Below, in pieces: positions 20,561 through 30,963 of a DNA stretch of 64,000 nucleotides. The stretch comes from Diadophis punctatus similis (lineage: Eukaryota; Chordata; Lepidosauria; Squamata; Dipsadidae): NCBI GenBank assembly GCA_023053685.1, contig JALIGW010000026.1:1295384-1359383 (forward strand), given 5' to 3'. Numbering within the stretch: position 1 is the stretch's first letter; every line of letters starts with the position of its first letter. The notes below the pieces were generated by a model that was given only the letters and a program-made list of their open reading frames with translations, was not told the DNA's origin and did no database searches. Made by a program: the position numbers and the translations under genes.

Positions 20561-21014
20561 AAGCAAAAGAAGACAGGCAGATCTTTCTCCGTCTGCCACC
20601 ATATCAAGGGGGAGTCCAAGATGCATTCTTGAACTAAATGATGAATTTCCAAAGCCCTCACTTGGGGAACTCTCTTCAGCCAGCACTGCTGGGAAGCGAA
20701 AGAAACCCTTTAAAACGGAACAGACTTCCGACAGATTCCTGAATCACTTTGCCAAAGTCTTTCTCTTCCAAAGCTGGGGAAGGATAGAAGGGGCTCCTGG
20801 GGTTCCTGGGGTTGATTTTAAGCAATTGTGAAAGCCGAGAGGGTTTCTTATTTTGCCTGTGTGTTACGTACGGGGCGATGGGATCAAACCCTCAGAATTT
20901 GGAGGGTAAAAATGGGGGTGGCAGAACCTCAGCTACTTTCCCAGTCAATATTTGGGAATATTTACACCCCAGTACAGGCTAGTATTTGCCTTATCGTGAA
21001 ATATTTAGTGTTTT
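20561..21014. other. Non-coding DNA
   Basis: No repeat or exon is recognised. The 104-aa frame at 20517-20831 starts inside the purine tract. Confidence 0.35.
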
Positions 21015-21105
21015 TTCAGCCTTGGGAACTTTAAGAAGCATAGCTGGCTGGGGAATTCTGGCCGTTGAAGCCCACGCCTCTTAAAGTTCCCAAGGTTGAG
21101 AAGAT
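21015..21105. mobile_element. Palindromic hAT-like MITE, decayed
   Basis: Left arm CCTTGGGAACTTTAAGAAGC, centre GCTGGCTGGGGAATTCTGG, right arm CTCTTAAAGTTCCCAAGGTT form the family's inverted repeat. Confidence 0.7.
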
Positions 21106-21107
21106 TC

Positions 21108-21612
21108 AGAATAGAGCTGGAAGGGACCCGGGAGGTCTTCTAGTCCAACCCCCTGCTCGAGCAGGACAACCTATTCCATTCCAGACAAATGGCTGTCTAA
21201 TCTCTTCTGAAAAGCCTCCAGTGATGGAGCACCCACAACTTCTGGTGGCAAGCTGTTCCACTGCTCAATTGTCCTCACTGTTAGGAATTTTCTCCTTATT
21301 TCCAGGTTGCTTCTCTCCTTCATTAGTTTCCATCCATTGTTTCTTGTCTTGCCTTCTGATGTTTTGGAAAATAAGTTGACTCCTTCTTCTTTGTGGCAGC
21401 CCCTCAAATATTAGAATACTGCTATCATGTCCCCCCTAGTCCTTCTTTTCTCTAGACTGGCCAAACCCAGTTCCTGCAACCATTCTTCATCTGTGTTTGT
21501 CTCCAGGCCCTTTATCATGTGCTGTTCTCTGCAACTTTTTCCAAAGTCTCAACATCTCTTTTCTAATGTGGTGACCAAAACTGGATGCAGGATTCCAGGT
21601 GTTTTATAAAAC
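21108..21612 (-). mobile_element. CR1 LINE 3' end
   Basis: Standard reverse-oriented CR1 from the 3' terminus (GAAGGGACCCGGGAGGTC) to about 500 bp upstream (GTGGTGACCAAAACTGGATG). The minus strand reads MRGCHKEEGVNLFSKTSEGK and SLPPEVVGAPSLEAFQKRLD. Frame breaks upstream. Confidence 0.92.
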
Positions 21613-22187
21613 AGAAACACTGGTGAAAGTAAAAATGGCAAGAAAAGGAGAAAGAAACCATAGGAAAGGCGCCCAGTCAGTTAAGAGTGTTGGTCTTTGC
21701 ATCTCTCCACTGGCCGGCTAGATTCACAACAGTTGATTTGTTCAGAATGTATTTGGCAACAAGTGAACACACAAACTGACTGGAAATGGACAGAAACACA
21801 CACAAAAAAAAGACAGAATAATGTTCTATCTGGAACTAATAAAGACATGATGGAGGCACCAATTTGGGGGAAGGAATGGAGAATGTGGCCAGGCTCCATC
21901 TAAAGGCGAGACTGGAATCACTTAGATAAACTCTCAAGAAAATCTAAGATTTGGGGAGAAGAAGTTATTTTATTGACAAAACATTGGAAGCCAGGAACCA
22001 GAAAAATCCAGCAATTTCAATTCGCCATAAACCAGTCTTATTTATAAGGTTTACATTTTTTTCAATTTCACCTTTCCTGATTAAGGACTTACATGCCATT
22101 TGGGGTGGGTTGACTTAAAATTTTCATTGATTCTTTAAAAATGTATTTATTGGCTATATTTACACTGAACAGCAAGATAGAAATATG
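21613..22187. other. AT-rich non-coding DNA
   Basis: No repeat family is recognised. Confidence 0.35.
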
Positions 22188-22400
22188 TAATCCTCAACTG
22201 ACTACAATTGAGCTCAAAATGCCTTGCTAGGCAAGGCAGTTGTTAAGTGTGTTGTGACCCATTTTGCAACCAGTCCTCTCACTTATGACCATCGCAGCAT
22301 CCTTGTGGTCAGCTGATCATGATTCAGCTGTTTTGCAACTGTTGTGTATTTGCAATGGCTGCAGCATTCTGTGGTCACCTGATTGCCATTTTGCTAGCTT
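22188..22400. mobile_element. Tigger-like MITE, decayed
   Basis: TAATCCTCAACTGACTACAA, TTGTTAAGTGTGTTGTGACC and CTTATGACCATCGCAGCATC match family blocks. The right end is missing at the CR1 junction. Confidence 0.72.
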
Positions 22401-22403
22401 GCT

Positions 22404-22543
22404 TCCCAAGTTGTGGGTGCTCCATCGCTGGAGGTCTTCAAGAAAAGGCCGGACAACCATTTGTCTGGAATGGTACAAGGTCACTTGCCTTGGGTTAGAC
22501 TAGAAGACCTCCGAGATCCCTTCCAGCCCTAGGATTTTATGAT
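22404..22543 (+). mobile_element. CR1 LINE 3' terminus
   Basis: TTGTGGGTGCTCCATCGCTG through AGACTAGAAGACCTCCGAGA to CCTTCCAGCCCTAGGATTTT; a short 5'-truncated copy. Confidence 0.88.
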
Positions 22544-22794
22544 AAGGTGGAAATTCCTTCTATAGTTTTCCAAGATGATATATTTACCCTAAACTAGCAT
22601 AAAGCTACCTTTCTCAAGTCTAAAATTCCGGTTTTCTTGACTGGCTGAGTGAGGTTTAATAGACACTGACTGTGTGAGATGAACCTTCACAGAATCTACC
22701 AAGACATATTACCTACCGGATAACGTCATACCACGTGTGAATAGTCAATAGGGATGGGGGTAGAAAAGAGGTGCCTGAAACTTGCAAAGTTAGA
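22544..22794. other. Non-coding DNA
   Basis: No repeat recognised. Confidence 0.3.
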
Positions 22795-22795
22795 A

Positions 22796-23250
22796 CATAG
22801 AATAACGGAGTAGGAAGAGACCTTGGAGGTCTTCTAGTCAACCCCTCTCCTCAAGGCAGGAGACCCTATACGATTCCAGACAAATGACTATCCAGACTCT
22901 TCTTGAAAACCTTCAGAGCACCCACAACTTCTGGAGGCAAGCTATTGCACTGATTCGTTGTTCTCACTGTCAGGAAATTTCTCCTTAATTCTAACTTGGA
23001 TCTCTCCTTGATGAGTTTCCATCTGCTGCTTCTTGTCCTGCCTTCAAGTGCTTTGGAGAATAGGTTGAACCCCCCCTCCTCTCTTTGGCAGCCCCCCCAA
23101 ACATTGGAACACTGCTATCAATATCACTTCTAGTCCTTCTCTTTGATAAGCTAGAGACCCACCTAGCTCCTTTAGTCATTTGTTGTATGGTTTAGCCTCC
23201 AGACCCCTAATCATCTTGGTTGCTCTTCTCTGCACTCTTTTGAAGGACAC
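22796..23250 (-). mobile_element. CR1 LINE 3' end
   Basis: Runs from AACATAGAATAACGGAG at the 3' terminus to TTGCTCTTCTCTGCACTCTT. The copy has small deletions and frameshifts. Confidence 0.9.
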
Positions 23251-23689
23251 GAAAACTCAGAATGAGTTGAGTCAGACAAGGGTTTCTGACCTGCGTTGAA
23301 GAAAGGTAGGTGTGGAGTCAGAAGGAGAGGAAGGAAAAAAATTAAGGTGCTGCTTAATAATGCTGAGGACATGTAAACAAGAAGAAGCGGGATGGATGAG
23401 CCCTCTTCTCTCCATCTGTTTCCAAAGAAAGGTCTGCTACAATTGCAATGCATCTACCCATCTCCTGATCCTTTCTCAGTTTAGAGCCATCCAAGACGCG
23501 TTAATTATTTTCAGATGTCTTCAGAGCTAAAGATGCAACAAATGTGGATTTGTTTAAAAGTTTGGAAATCCGGAGTTTACAGCTAGCCAATCCACCAAGT
23601 CCTCCTTCTAGCCAGAAAGCTGAAAAAGTGCAGGAGATAACTTCTATTTCATTGGCTGTCCTTGTGGTCACAAACATTCTTGAAACTCT
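23251..23689. other. Non-coding DNA
   Basis: No repeat recognised; short frames lack domains. Confidence 0.3.
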
Positions 23690-24324
23690 ATTGTCTTTGA
23701 CAATCTGCTGGCTGGTGTGTCCTCCACCAGAGAAACCCTACATTCCAATCCAGGGTTAGCTGCATCTTGTAGGCCATCAGTGTCAGAAGACCTCCCAAGC
23801 TGAGGACTTTAACATTTCCAATTCTTGGCTGGACTTGTGATTTTCTCAACTGGAGCACTTTGGGTTGCTTCCAGGATCTGATCTTTGTGCATTGTTGGTA
23901 TGTTCCGATCTGCCTTTCTCTTCAGTGAAGTTTCTCAACCTTGGCAGCTTGAAGATGGGTGGACTTCAATTCCCAGAATTCCATACTGGCTGGGGAATTG
24001 TGGGAGTTGGCAGTCCACCCATCTTTAAGTTGTCAAGGCTGAGAAACGGTGTTCTATGCTATACAATCTGCTTGCTGATATCTTTTCCACCGGAGAAATC
24101 CTACATTCCAGGCCATCTTGTAGAGTAGACCATTAACGTCAGAAGACCTCCCAAGCTGAGGACTCTAGCATTACCATTCTTGGCTGGACTTGTGACTTTC
24201 TCAACGGAGGACTTTGAGATGCTTCCAGGATCTGATCTTGGTGCATTCTTGGTACGTCCTGATCTGCCCCTCCCCTCTTCATAAATGTCTCTACAATTAT
24301 GCTTGTCAACCATGGCAGCTTGAA
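23690..24324. repeat. Tandem duplication of ~360 bp
   Basis: Markers recur in order: CAATCTGCT(G/T)GCTG at 23701 and 24064, CAGAAGACCTCCCAAGCTGA at 23784 and 24140, GGCAGCTTGAA at 23943 and 24314 (spacing 363, 356, 371). The second unit is interrupted at 24324 by a snake LINE and resumes at 24842. Confidence 0.85.
23925..24048. mobile_element. Palindromic hAT-like MITE
   Basis: TTTCTCAACCTTGGCAGCTT on the left and AAGTTGTCAAGGCTGAGAAA on the right, with GGACTTCAATTCCCAGAATT and GGGGAATTGTGGGAGTTGG as inner arms. It lies inside the 360-bp duplicated unit. Confidence 0.75.
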
Positions 24325-24841
24325 TAGAATAGAATAGAATAGGAATATAGAATAGAATAGAATAGAATAGAACAGAACAGAACAGAACAGAATAGAATAG
24401 AATAGAATAGAATAGAATAGAATAGAATAGAATAGAATAGAATAGAATAGAATAGAATACAAGAATATATAGAATAGAATAGAGAATAGAATAGAATAGA
24501 ATAGAATAGAACAGAACAGAACAGAACAGAACAGAATAGAATAGAATTCTTTATTAGCCAAGTGTGATTGGACACACAAGGAATTTGTCTTTGGTGCATA
24601 TGCTCTCACTGACCATAAAGAAAAAATAAAATATATTCGTCAAGAATCATAAGATACAACACTTAGTGATAGTTATAGGATACTAATAAGCAATCAAAAC
24701 ATACTAGGAAACAATAAAAACAATATGTTGTAAAGATACAAGCAACATGAATATAGCCATAAGTGGGAAGAGATAGGCACTAGTAAGAATGAGAAGAAGA
24801 ATAGTAATACAGTCTTAGTAGTTAATTTGACAGTGTTGTGG
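24325..24841 (-). mobile_element. Snake L3/CR1-type LINE 3' segment with (AATAG)n/(AACAG)n tail
   Basis: The pentanucleotide tail occupies 24325-24547 on the plus strand. About 290 bp of LINE 3' sequence follows (AGCCAAGTGTGATTGGACAC, AGGAATTTGTCTTTGGTGCA, then TTAATTTGACAGTGTTGTGG), matching the 6817 copy. It splits a palindromic MITE. No clear target duplication. Confidence 0.85.
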
Positions 24842-24925
24842 GATGGGCGGACTTCAATTCCCAGAATCCCATGCTGGCTGGGGAATTGTGGGACTTGAAG
24901 TCCGCCCATCTTTAAACTGTCCTGG
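24842..24925. mobile_element. Right part of palindromic MITE split by the snake LINE
   Basis: GATGGGCGGACTTCAATTCC and the matching arm GACTTGAAGTCCGCCCATC complete the element whose left end is at 24304-24324. Confidence 0.75.
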
Positions 24926-25616
24926 CTGGAGTCCAGCTTCTCTCCACCTTGATGACCTTCAGACGGGTGGTAGCCATCACTTCAGCCTATGGTGATCACA
25001 CCCGCTGAGGATGATGGGAATTGCTATTTCTTTGCTGACCATTTTCCATGACGTTGGCAGCTCTTGAAGTCAGACATTTTTTTCAGGCTGCAAAACCCCT
25101 CGAGGCTGCAGAAGAATTATCTATAGCAAAGCAATGTGCTTTTTATTATTATTATTTTTACATTTCTCAAATTGCCGTGTTCCGAAGCTCCCCCCCTCCA
25201 ATTAAAGGTCCCCCCCTGGGCTTCTTTTCAAGACAAAGAAGGGCCAACGCATGACACCTAAAATCCTCTTTTCCTTCTAACAGCAAATCTTCTTTCCTCA
25301 AACTTGAATGAGCGAACCGGTCGAAGAAGGGGGGGGGGGGGGGAATGAGAATTTTTCTGCATGGTTTTTACCCGTAACATATGGTGCCTTTCTCGCCATT
25401 TTCCCGCAATTTGCATAACGTACATGATATTTTCATAATAGTTTCATAATATTTACATAGGATAACCAACCAAAAGTGCCTGCATTTAACTGCCAGTCAC
25501 CCGCCTCTCTTGGTTAGACAGCTCCATTTCCCTGACGAGATGATCGACACAAAATATGATTTCCCCCATGTAATCTCTTCCGTCTCCACTCTTTGCAGGC
25601 CATTTTTATCCGCGTA
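24926..25616. other. Single-copy-like DNA with a 14-bp G run
   Basis: G run at 25330-25343. 25345-25610 is non-repetitive, AT-rich sequence with TTTCATAATA-type motifs. A conserved non-coding element is possible, but I cannot test that. Confidence 0.35.
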
Positions 25617-26002
25617 CGGGTAGTCCTTGACTTACGACCACAACGGAGCCCAACATTTCTGTGGCTAAGCGAGACATTCCTTTCAGTGAGTTTTGCCCCA
25701 TTGTACGACCTTTCTTGCCACCGTTGTTAAGTGAATCACTGCAGTTGTTAAGTTAGCAACACGGTTGTTAAGTGAATCCGGCTTCCCATGGACTTGGCTT
25801 GTCAGGTAGTCGCAAAAGGGGATCGTGTGACCCCGAGAGACGCTGCAACCGTCATAAATATGAGTCAGTTGCCCAGCGTCTGAATTTGATCACGTGACCA
25901 TGGGGATGCTGGAACCATCGTAAGTGTGAAAACCAGTCATAAGTTACTTTTTCCAGAGAATTCAGCCCAAAATGTCTGTTATTAAGCAAGACACAGAAAC
26001 TG
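25617..26002. mobile_element. Tigger-like MITE
   Basis: GGGTAGTCCTTGACTTACGA at the left, TTAAGTGAATCACTGCAGTT and AATTTGATCACGTGACCATG inside. TGTTGTAAGTCAAGGAC ends it where CR1 begins. Confidence 0.87.
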
Positions 26003-26187
26003 TTGTAAGTCAAGGACAATTAACCAGTGGAACTAATTGCCTTCGGAAATTGTGGCTGCTTAAAAGTGGAAGCTTTTAAGAAAAGGACTGGACAGCCGTC
26101 TATCAGGAATATTAGGGGTCTCCTGCGGAGAGCAGGGGGTTGGATTGGATGACCTCCAAGGTCCTTCCAACTCTGTTACTGTTACTG
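26003..26187 (+). mobile_element. CR1 LINE 3' terminus
   Basis: AATTAACCAGTGGAACTAAT to GACCTCCAAGGTCCTTCCAA then CTCTGTTACTG. It appears to be inserted in the MITE, because MITE terminus GAGGACTACCTGTA resumes at 26188. Confidence 0.85.
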
Positions 26188-26235
26188 AGGACTACCTGTA
26201 TTTTACAGGTAATCCTTGACTTAGGACACTGCATT
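26188..26235. mobile_element. Tigger-like MITE termini
   Basis: GAGGACTACCTGTA (right terminus of the preceding MITE) is followed after TTT by TACAGGTAATCCTTGACTTA, the left terminus of another copy. Confidence 0.65.
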
Positions 26236-26616
26236 TGGGAGAGAATTTATGGGGCGCATCACTGAATAGCCCTGAAATAAAAGCTATTCCTCCCCCCACG
26301 CTTGCGGTTTAAGGTCCTGCAAATTGAGGTGGGGTCTCCCAACCAACGTTTGCTCCTGGGAGTATCGCCTTCTCCGCCCCACGGATTCTTTTCCTTCAAG
26401 CAGTTCTTCCAAAGAGTTTTGTTCTCTTTCTGCGCTGACATCTGAGCTGCAGAGTGACCCCCGTCTCTTTTTACGAGGTCACCCCTTACTTTTGATCCTT
26501 CCAGCTGTCGGGACTTTGTCTCGGCCCTGCCGCCTGCCTTCCGCCTCTCGGGCTTTTGATCTTGGCTTCGGCTCTTGCTTTGCTTAGTTCCCCTTCCAGG
26601 GAAAGGGGGGTGGAGG
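26236..26616. other. Non-coding DNA
   Basis: No repeat or exon recognised before the GAA array. Confidence 0.3.
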
Positions 26617-26784
26617 AGGAGGGGGGAGGGGGAGAAGAAGAAGAAGAAGAAGAAGAAGAAGAAGAAGAAGAAGAAGAAGAAGAAGAAGAAGAAGAAGAAG
26701 AAGAGGAGGAGGAGGAGGAGGAGGAGGAGGAGGAGGAGGAGGAGGAGGAGGAGGAGGAGGAGGAAGAGGAAGAGGAAGAGGAAT
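26617..26784. repeat. (GAA)n-(GGA)n array 1, purines on plus strand
   Basis: About 24 GAA units (26632-26703), then about 20 GGA units, ending in GGAAGA. The poly-Glu, poly-Lys and poly-Ser frames are artefacts. Confidence 0.97.
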
Positions 26785-26963
26785 GAAATACTGCAAGGTA
26801 TATGCTATCCCAAATAAATCCAGGAGATTCCAATTGACAGCCAGGTGATAAAAATATAAAAGGGAAAACAGATATGAAGCTGCCTGTTTTGGTGAAGCAC
26901 ATCGATGCTTTTGTTGTATGGCAGCTAGCATCTTATATATGTGCTGACGTACCAAGAAATCAG
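26785..26963. other. Spacer between GAA arrays
   Basis: Non-repetitive AT-rich sequence. Confidence 0.3.
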
Positions 26964-27183
26964 GAGGAGGAGGAGGAGGAGAAGGAGGAGAAGGAGAAGG
27001 AGAAGAAGGAGAAGGAGAAGGAGAAGAAAAAGAGGAGGAGGAGGAGGAGGAGGAGGAGGAGGAGGAGGAGGAGGAGGAGAAGAAGAAGCAGAAGCAGAAG
27101 AAGAAGAAGAAGAAGAAGAAGAAGAAGAAGAAGAAGAAGAAGAAGAAGAAGAAGAAGAAGAAGAAGAAGAAGAAGAAGAAGAA
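26964..27183. repeat. (GGA)n-(GAA)n array 2, purines on plus strand
   Basis: GGA/GAAGGA mixture, a GGA run (27035-27078), then about 29 GAA units (27096-27183). Confidence 0.97.
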
Positions 27184-27581
27184 TATTACTCTGATCTTCA
27201 GGCTATTGTACAAGGAGAAGGGGGCTTTGAGGTCATCTAGATCAACTCTCTGTTCAGGGAAGGGATTTGGATTCTCATTCTGGGAGTTGTGGTCCATACA
27301 TCTTTTGTTAACCCCCCCTCCACCTTGGTTAAGTTTGATTGAGAAAGAGTTAATGCAACTAACACTAATAGCTGCACCCTCGTTACCATCATCGTCACGA
27401 CTACTCTTATTATTACTCATTTAAAAAAATTTCTAAACTTTTCCACAAAACAAGCCAGAGCTTGTAGCAATGTGTAGGATTGTGCTCCAAATCGCTGTTT
27501 CTATCCTGTGTGAGTTTTCTTTCAAAACTTAGTTCTTCCCTTTTCCTGCTTCCATATCCAAATGGTTTTCTTTTCATTAAA
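27184..27581. other. Non-coding DNA between arrays
   Basis: ATTCTGGGAGTTGTGGTCCA near 27280 is a remnant half of the palindromic MITE. Otherwise nothing recognised. Confidence 0.35.
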
Positions 27582-27780
27582 ATTTCTTCTTCTTCTTCTT
27601 CTTCTTCTTCTTCTTCTTCTTCTTCTTCTTCTTCTTCTTCTTCTTCTTCTTCTTCTTCTTCTTCTTCTTCTTCTTCTTCTTCTTCTCTTCTTCTTCTCCT
27701 TCTCCTCCTCCTCCTCCTCCTCCTCCTCCTCCTCCCTCCTCCTCCTCCTCCTCCCTTCTTCCCCTTCACCTTCCCCTCCC
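27582..27780. repeat. (TTC)n-(CTC)n array 3, purines on minus strand
   Basis: About 34 CTT units to 27685, then CTC runs. Opposite orientation to arrays 1 and 2. Confidence 0.97.
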
Positions 27781-28123
27781 CTGCCCCCAGAACTGGTCCC
27801 ACTGGAAATAATTTGTCACACCTAACACAAGGGGATGAGTTCAGCAGTGCTGCAACTTAGGTGGGATAGTGTAAGGTTTTCGGTTCCACAGGCAGCTTTT
27901 CTTGAGCCATTATTATTATTGTTGTTGTTGTTGTTGTTGGTTAAGGAGTCAGCCAGATATTGAGACGGGATCTGGCATTTTTCCCCACCTACTGAGTCCT
28001 TCCCAAGGACATGGGATAGGCAGATGGGGTTGTTGGATGGGGTTAAAGGTAACATCACAGGATGTCAGCTGTTCCAAGGTAAAGTTGCCTTTTGCAATGG
28101 ACTGATGGAGATCATTATTGTTG

Positions 28124-28128
<5 letters not shown>
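27781..28128. other. Non-coding DNA with (TTG)n
   Basis: (TTG)n at 27917-27939 after TTATTATTATTG; otherwise no repeat recognised. Confidence 0.4.
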
Positions 28129-28202
<74 letters not shown>

Positions 28203-28210
28203 GAAAGAAA

Positions 28211-28279
<69 letters not shown>

Positions 28280-28412
28280 AAAAGACAGAAAGAGTGACAG
28301 AAAGAGAGAGGTAAAGACAAAAGAGAGAGAAAAAGAAACAAAAAAACAGAGAAAGAGAGAAAGGACAGAAAGAGAGGGAGGGAGGGAGGGAGGGAGAGGG
28401 GGAGCAGAATAA
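28129..28412. repeat. (GA)n-(GAAA)n polypurine array
   Basis: About 35 GA units (28129-28198), then about 20 AAAG units (28199-28281), an irregular purine tail and GGGAGGGA repeats. Confidence 0.97.
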
Positions 28413-28544
28413 AACTCAGCAGGCAGGCAGGTGGGCAGACCAGATAGCAGCAGGGATGGCTAGAATGTGAAAAAGAGCCAAAGGAGGATAATAAAGAAAA
28501 TGAACAAATAGGTATAGCCACATGCAAATAGGCATGTCTCTTCT

Positions 28545-28570
28545 CCACACACACACACACACACACACCC
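28545..28570. repeat. (CA)n microsatellite
   Basis: About 11 CA units. Confidence 0.93.
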
Positions 28571-28599
28571 CAAAAAAATACGTGTCCAGGGAAAGGCGC

Positions 28600-28924
28600 A
28601 CAAAGATGGGAAGCGAAAAACTCCTTGAGCCAACCCCGTTGCTATGGCAGCGAGGAAGAGGAACCGGCAGCAAAGAAAACCACGATGCGCCAAGCCTGCC
28701 GGAGCGCGAGAGGCTGCTGCAAGGCCCCCGCCTTCCTCTTCGCTGCCTGCCTGCGGGAGAGGGTTACCAAGAGACTGGGATGAAAAGACCCTTTTTCATG
28801 CCTCCTCCTCCTCCTCCTCTTCCTCCTCTCCGGCTTTGCCCCCTCGCTCATTAAATTCCCGGGACCCTTATCCGCTTGCTCTCCTGTAGCGCTGGCAAAA
28901 AGGAGTCCTGCAATTCTGCAGACG
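28600..28924. promoter_or_regulatory. GC-rich stretch with RFX X-box-like motif
   Basis: GTTGCTATGGCAGC at 28638-28651 is one base from a symmetric RFX X-box. Surrounding CpGs (GGAGCGCGAGAGG, CCCCGCC) raise the possibility of regulatory DNA. No transcript start or exon can be shown. Confidence 0.25.
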
Positions 28925-29025
28925 GGCGAGACCAAGTTACGACGGCAGTGGAAAAAAAGTGACTTAAGACCAGTCCTCACACTTACGACGGCACTGAAAA
29001 AGTGACTTAAGACCAGACAGACAAG
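28925..29025. mobile_element. Tigger-like MITE fragment, internally duplicated
   Basis: AAGTTACGACGGCAGTGG and TGACTTAAGACCAG recur twice about 45 bp apart, with CACACTTACGACGGCAC between. Confidence 0.65.
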
Positions 29026-29089
29026 GAGATGTTATCAGGAAAAGTAAGAATTTGCTCTCAAGTTATATGATGTTGGTTTTCTTCAGTGA

Positions 29090-29180
29090 GATGTCCTTCA
29101 ACATGCCTGGACCCCAACTCCCAGAAGTCTGGGGAATTCTGGGAGTTGAAGTCCATAGGTCTCAAAGTTGGGAAGGTGAG
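29090..29180. mobile_element. Palindromic hAT-like MITE
   Basis: Arms CCCCAACTCCCAGAAGTC and GGGAATTCTGGGAGTTGAAG, with GTCTCAAAGTTGGGAAGG at the right end. Confidence 0.65.
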
Positions 29181-29823
29181 ATGGAAGACGTCAGCAGACC
29201 TGTTTTCAACCTCAATCGTAGCAACAGGTCATCTTCCATGAGGGCTCCTGAATCTCCTGCCTTCCATCTGTCCCCTTGGCTTGTGGAAATCTTCCATCCA
29301 TCAAATTCTGCAGACGGGCTGGCCAGTCAGTGGGCAACCTTCTCGGCTCCAATGCCCGCTGTGGATGAACGAGGCGGCTTGCTCGGCAACGTAATCCTGA
29401 GCATTTGCCATTACAACGTCCGGTTGCAATATCGGATCGCTCGTCCTGCAGCTTGGCCAACCAAATGCTCAGTTAATGGGCCCCCGACACAATAAATCCC
29501 AGGTATTGCCGGCGCTTCGGATCTCCTTCTGCACAGCTCTAACCATCAACCTTGCAGTATTCATTGATCAGACACTTAATTGCGTGTGTTCGGTTTTGTT
29601 CCTTACATTAGTCTTTGCAAGGGAAAAGTCCTAAGATGCCTTTGGAAAAGCAAACATCCTTCTCCCAGTCTGTTTCTTGAAAACTCCATCAGGAAGAAGA
29701 AATCAAGAGCTTTGGTCAATAAGAGCTGTAGATTTGACCTTCTAAATTCAACTGTCATTAGGACCTGTAGCTTCCAGGCAGGCTCCTGACGTCTAATTCA
29801 ATAGCCTGAAGATGAGAGTAATA
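29181..29823. other. Single-copy-like DNA
   Basis: 29250-29530 is CpG-containing, non-repetitive sequence. The 147-aa frame at 29052-29495 begins in a MITE, so I do not call it coding. No splice-flanked exon is evident. Confidence 0.35.
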
Positions 29824-29946
29824 ATCTTCTTCTTCTTCTTCTTCTTCTTCTTCTTCTTCTTCTTCTTCTTCTTCTTCTTCTTCTTCTTCTTCTTCTTCTT
29901 CTTCTTCTTCTTCTTCTTCTTCTTCTTCTCCTCCTCCTCCTCTTCC

Positions 29947-29980
<34 letters not shown>

Positions 29981-30340
29981 TCTCTCCTCCTCCTCCTCTT
30001 TCTTTTTCTCCTCCTCCTCCTCTATCTTCTTCTTCTCTTCTCCTCCTCCTCCTTCTTCTTCCTCCTCCTTTTCTTCTTCTTTTTCTCCTCTTCCTCTATC
30101 TTCTTCTTCTCTTCTCCTCCTCCTCCTCCTCCCCTCCTCCTCCTCCTTCTTCTTCTTCCTCCTTTTCTTCTTCTTTTTCTTCTCCTCCTCCTCTATCTTC
30201 TTCTTCTCTTCTCCTCCTCCTCCTCCTCCCCTCCTCCTCCTCCTTCTTCTTCTTCCTCCTTTTCTTCTTCTTTTTCTTCTCCTCCTCCTCTATCTTCTTC
30301 TTCTCTTCTCCTCCTCCTCCCCTCCTTCTCCTCCTCCTCC
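29824..30340. repeat. (TTC)n-(CTC)n array 4 with a 97-bp higher-order unit
   Basis: About 34 CTT units (29826-29928), then mixed CTC/CTT. A marker TATCTTCTTCTTCTC recurs at 30023, 30097, 30194 and 30291, the last two steps being 97 bp. The 178-aa Phe/Ser frame is repeat. Confidence 0.95.
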
Positions 30341-30413
30341 ACACTTAACAACTGTCTCACTTAGCAACAGAAATGTTGGGCTCAATTGTGGTCATAAATC
30401 AAGGACTACCTGC
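30341..30413. mobile_element. Tigger-like MITE right end
   Basis: CACTTAACAACTGTCTCACT to ATCAAGGACTACCTGCA. Confidence 0.8.
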
Positions 30414-30617
30414 ATTTTCCCGAGAAAGGATAAAAATAACAGACTAACCAGCCAAAGGGTTTCCATCAGAGAATTCTTAAGAACTCAAATGTGAAAGGAC
30501 AAATAATCTTTTAAAAGTAGACATCTGAATGATATTTATCGTTCAGATTCCCCCCAGCTGGGTGCCTGCCATGCTGACCAGGAGATCGTGGGAATTGTGG
30601 TACCAGCTTTTATTACT
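30414..30617. other. Non-coding DNA
   Basis: No repeat recognised. Confidence 0.3.
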
Positions 30618-30963
30618 ACAGGTAGCTCTTGACCTAGAAACTGTTTGTTTCGTGACTGTTCAAAGTTACAATGGCATTGAAAAAAGTGACTTTTCCACAC
30701 TTACGACCATCCCCACGGTCACATGATCCAAATTCAGGCGCTTGGCAACTGACTCATATTTATGACGCAGTGTCCCGGGGTCATGTGATCCCCTTTTGTG
30801 ACCTTCCGAAAAGCAAAGTCAATGGAGAAGCCAGATTCACTTAACAACTGCAGTGATTCACTTAACAACTGTGGCAAGAAAGGTCGTAAAATGGGGCAAA
30901 ACTGACTGGACAAATGTCTCGCTTAGCCACAGAAATTGTGGCCGTAAGTCGAGGACTTCCTGC
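30618..30963. mobile_element. Tigger-like MITE, both termini present
   Basis: Left CAGGTAGCTCTTGACCTAG, right GCCGTAAGTCGAGGACTTCCTG. TA precedes the left end and CA follows the right. The interior carries CACATGATCCAAATTCAGGC and GTTAAGTGAATC-type blocks in reverse order. About 346 bp, no transposase. Confidence 0.87.

Noticed and set aside
26584..27420. 278-aa minus-strand frame (Ser/Phe/Pro/Leu runs)
   Set aside because: It is the translation of two GAA/GGA arrays and their spacer; no domain and no unique coding stretch.
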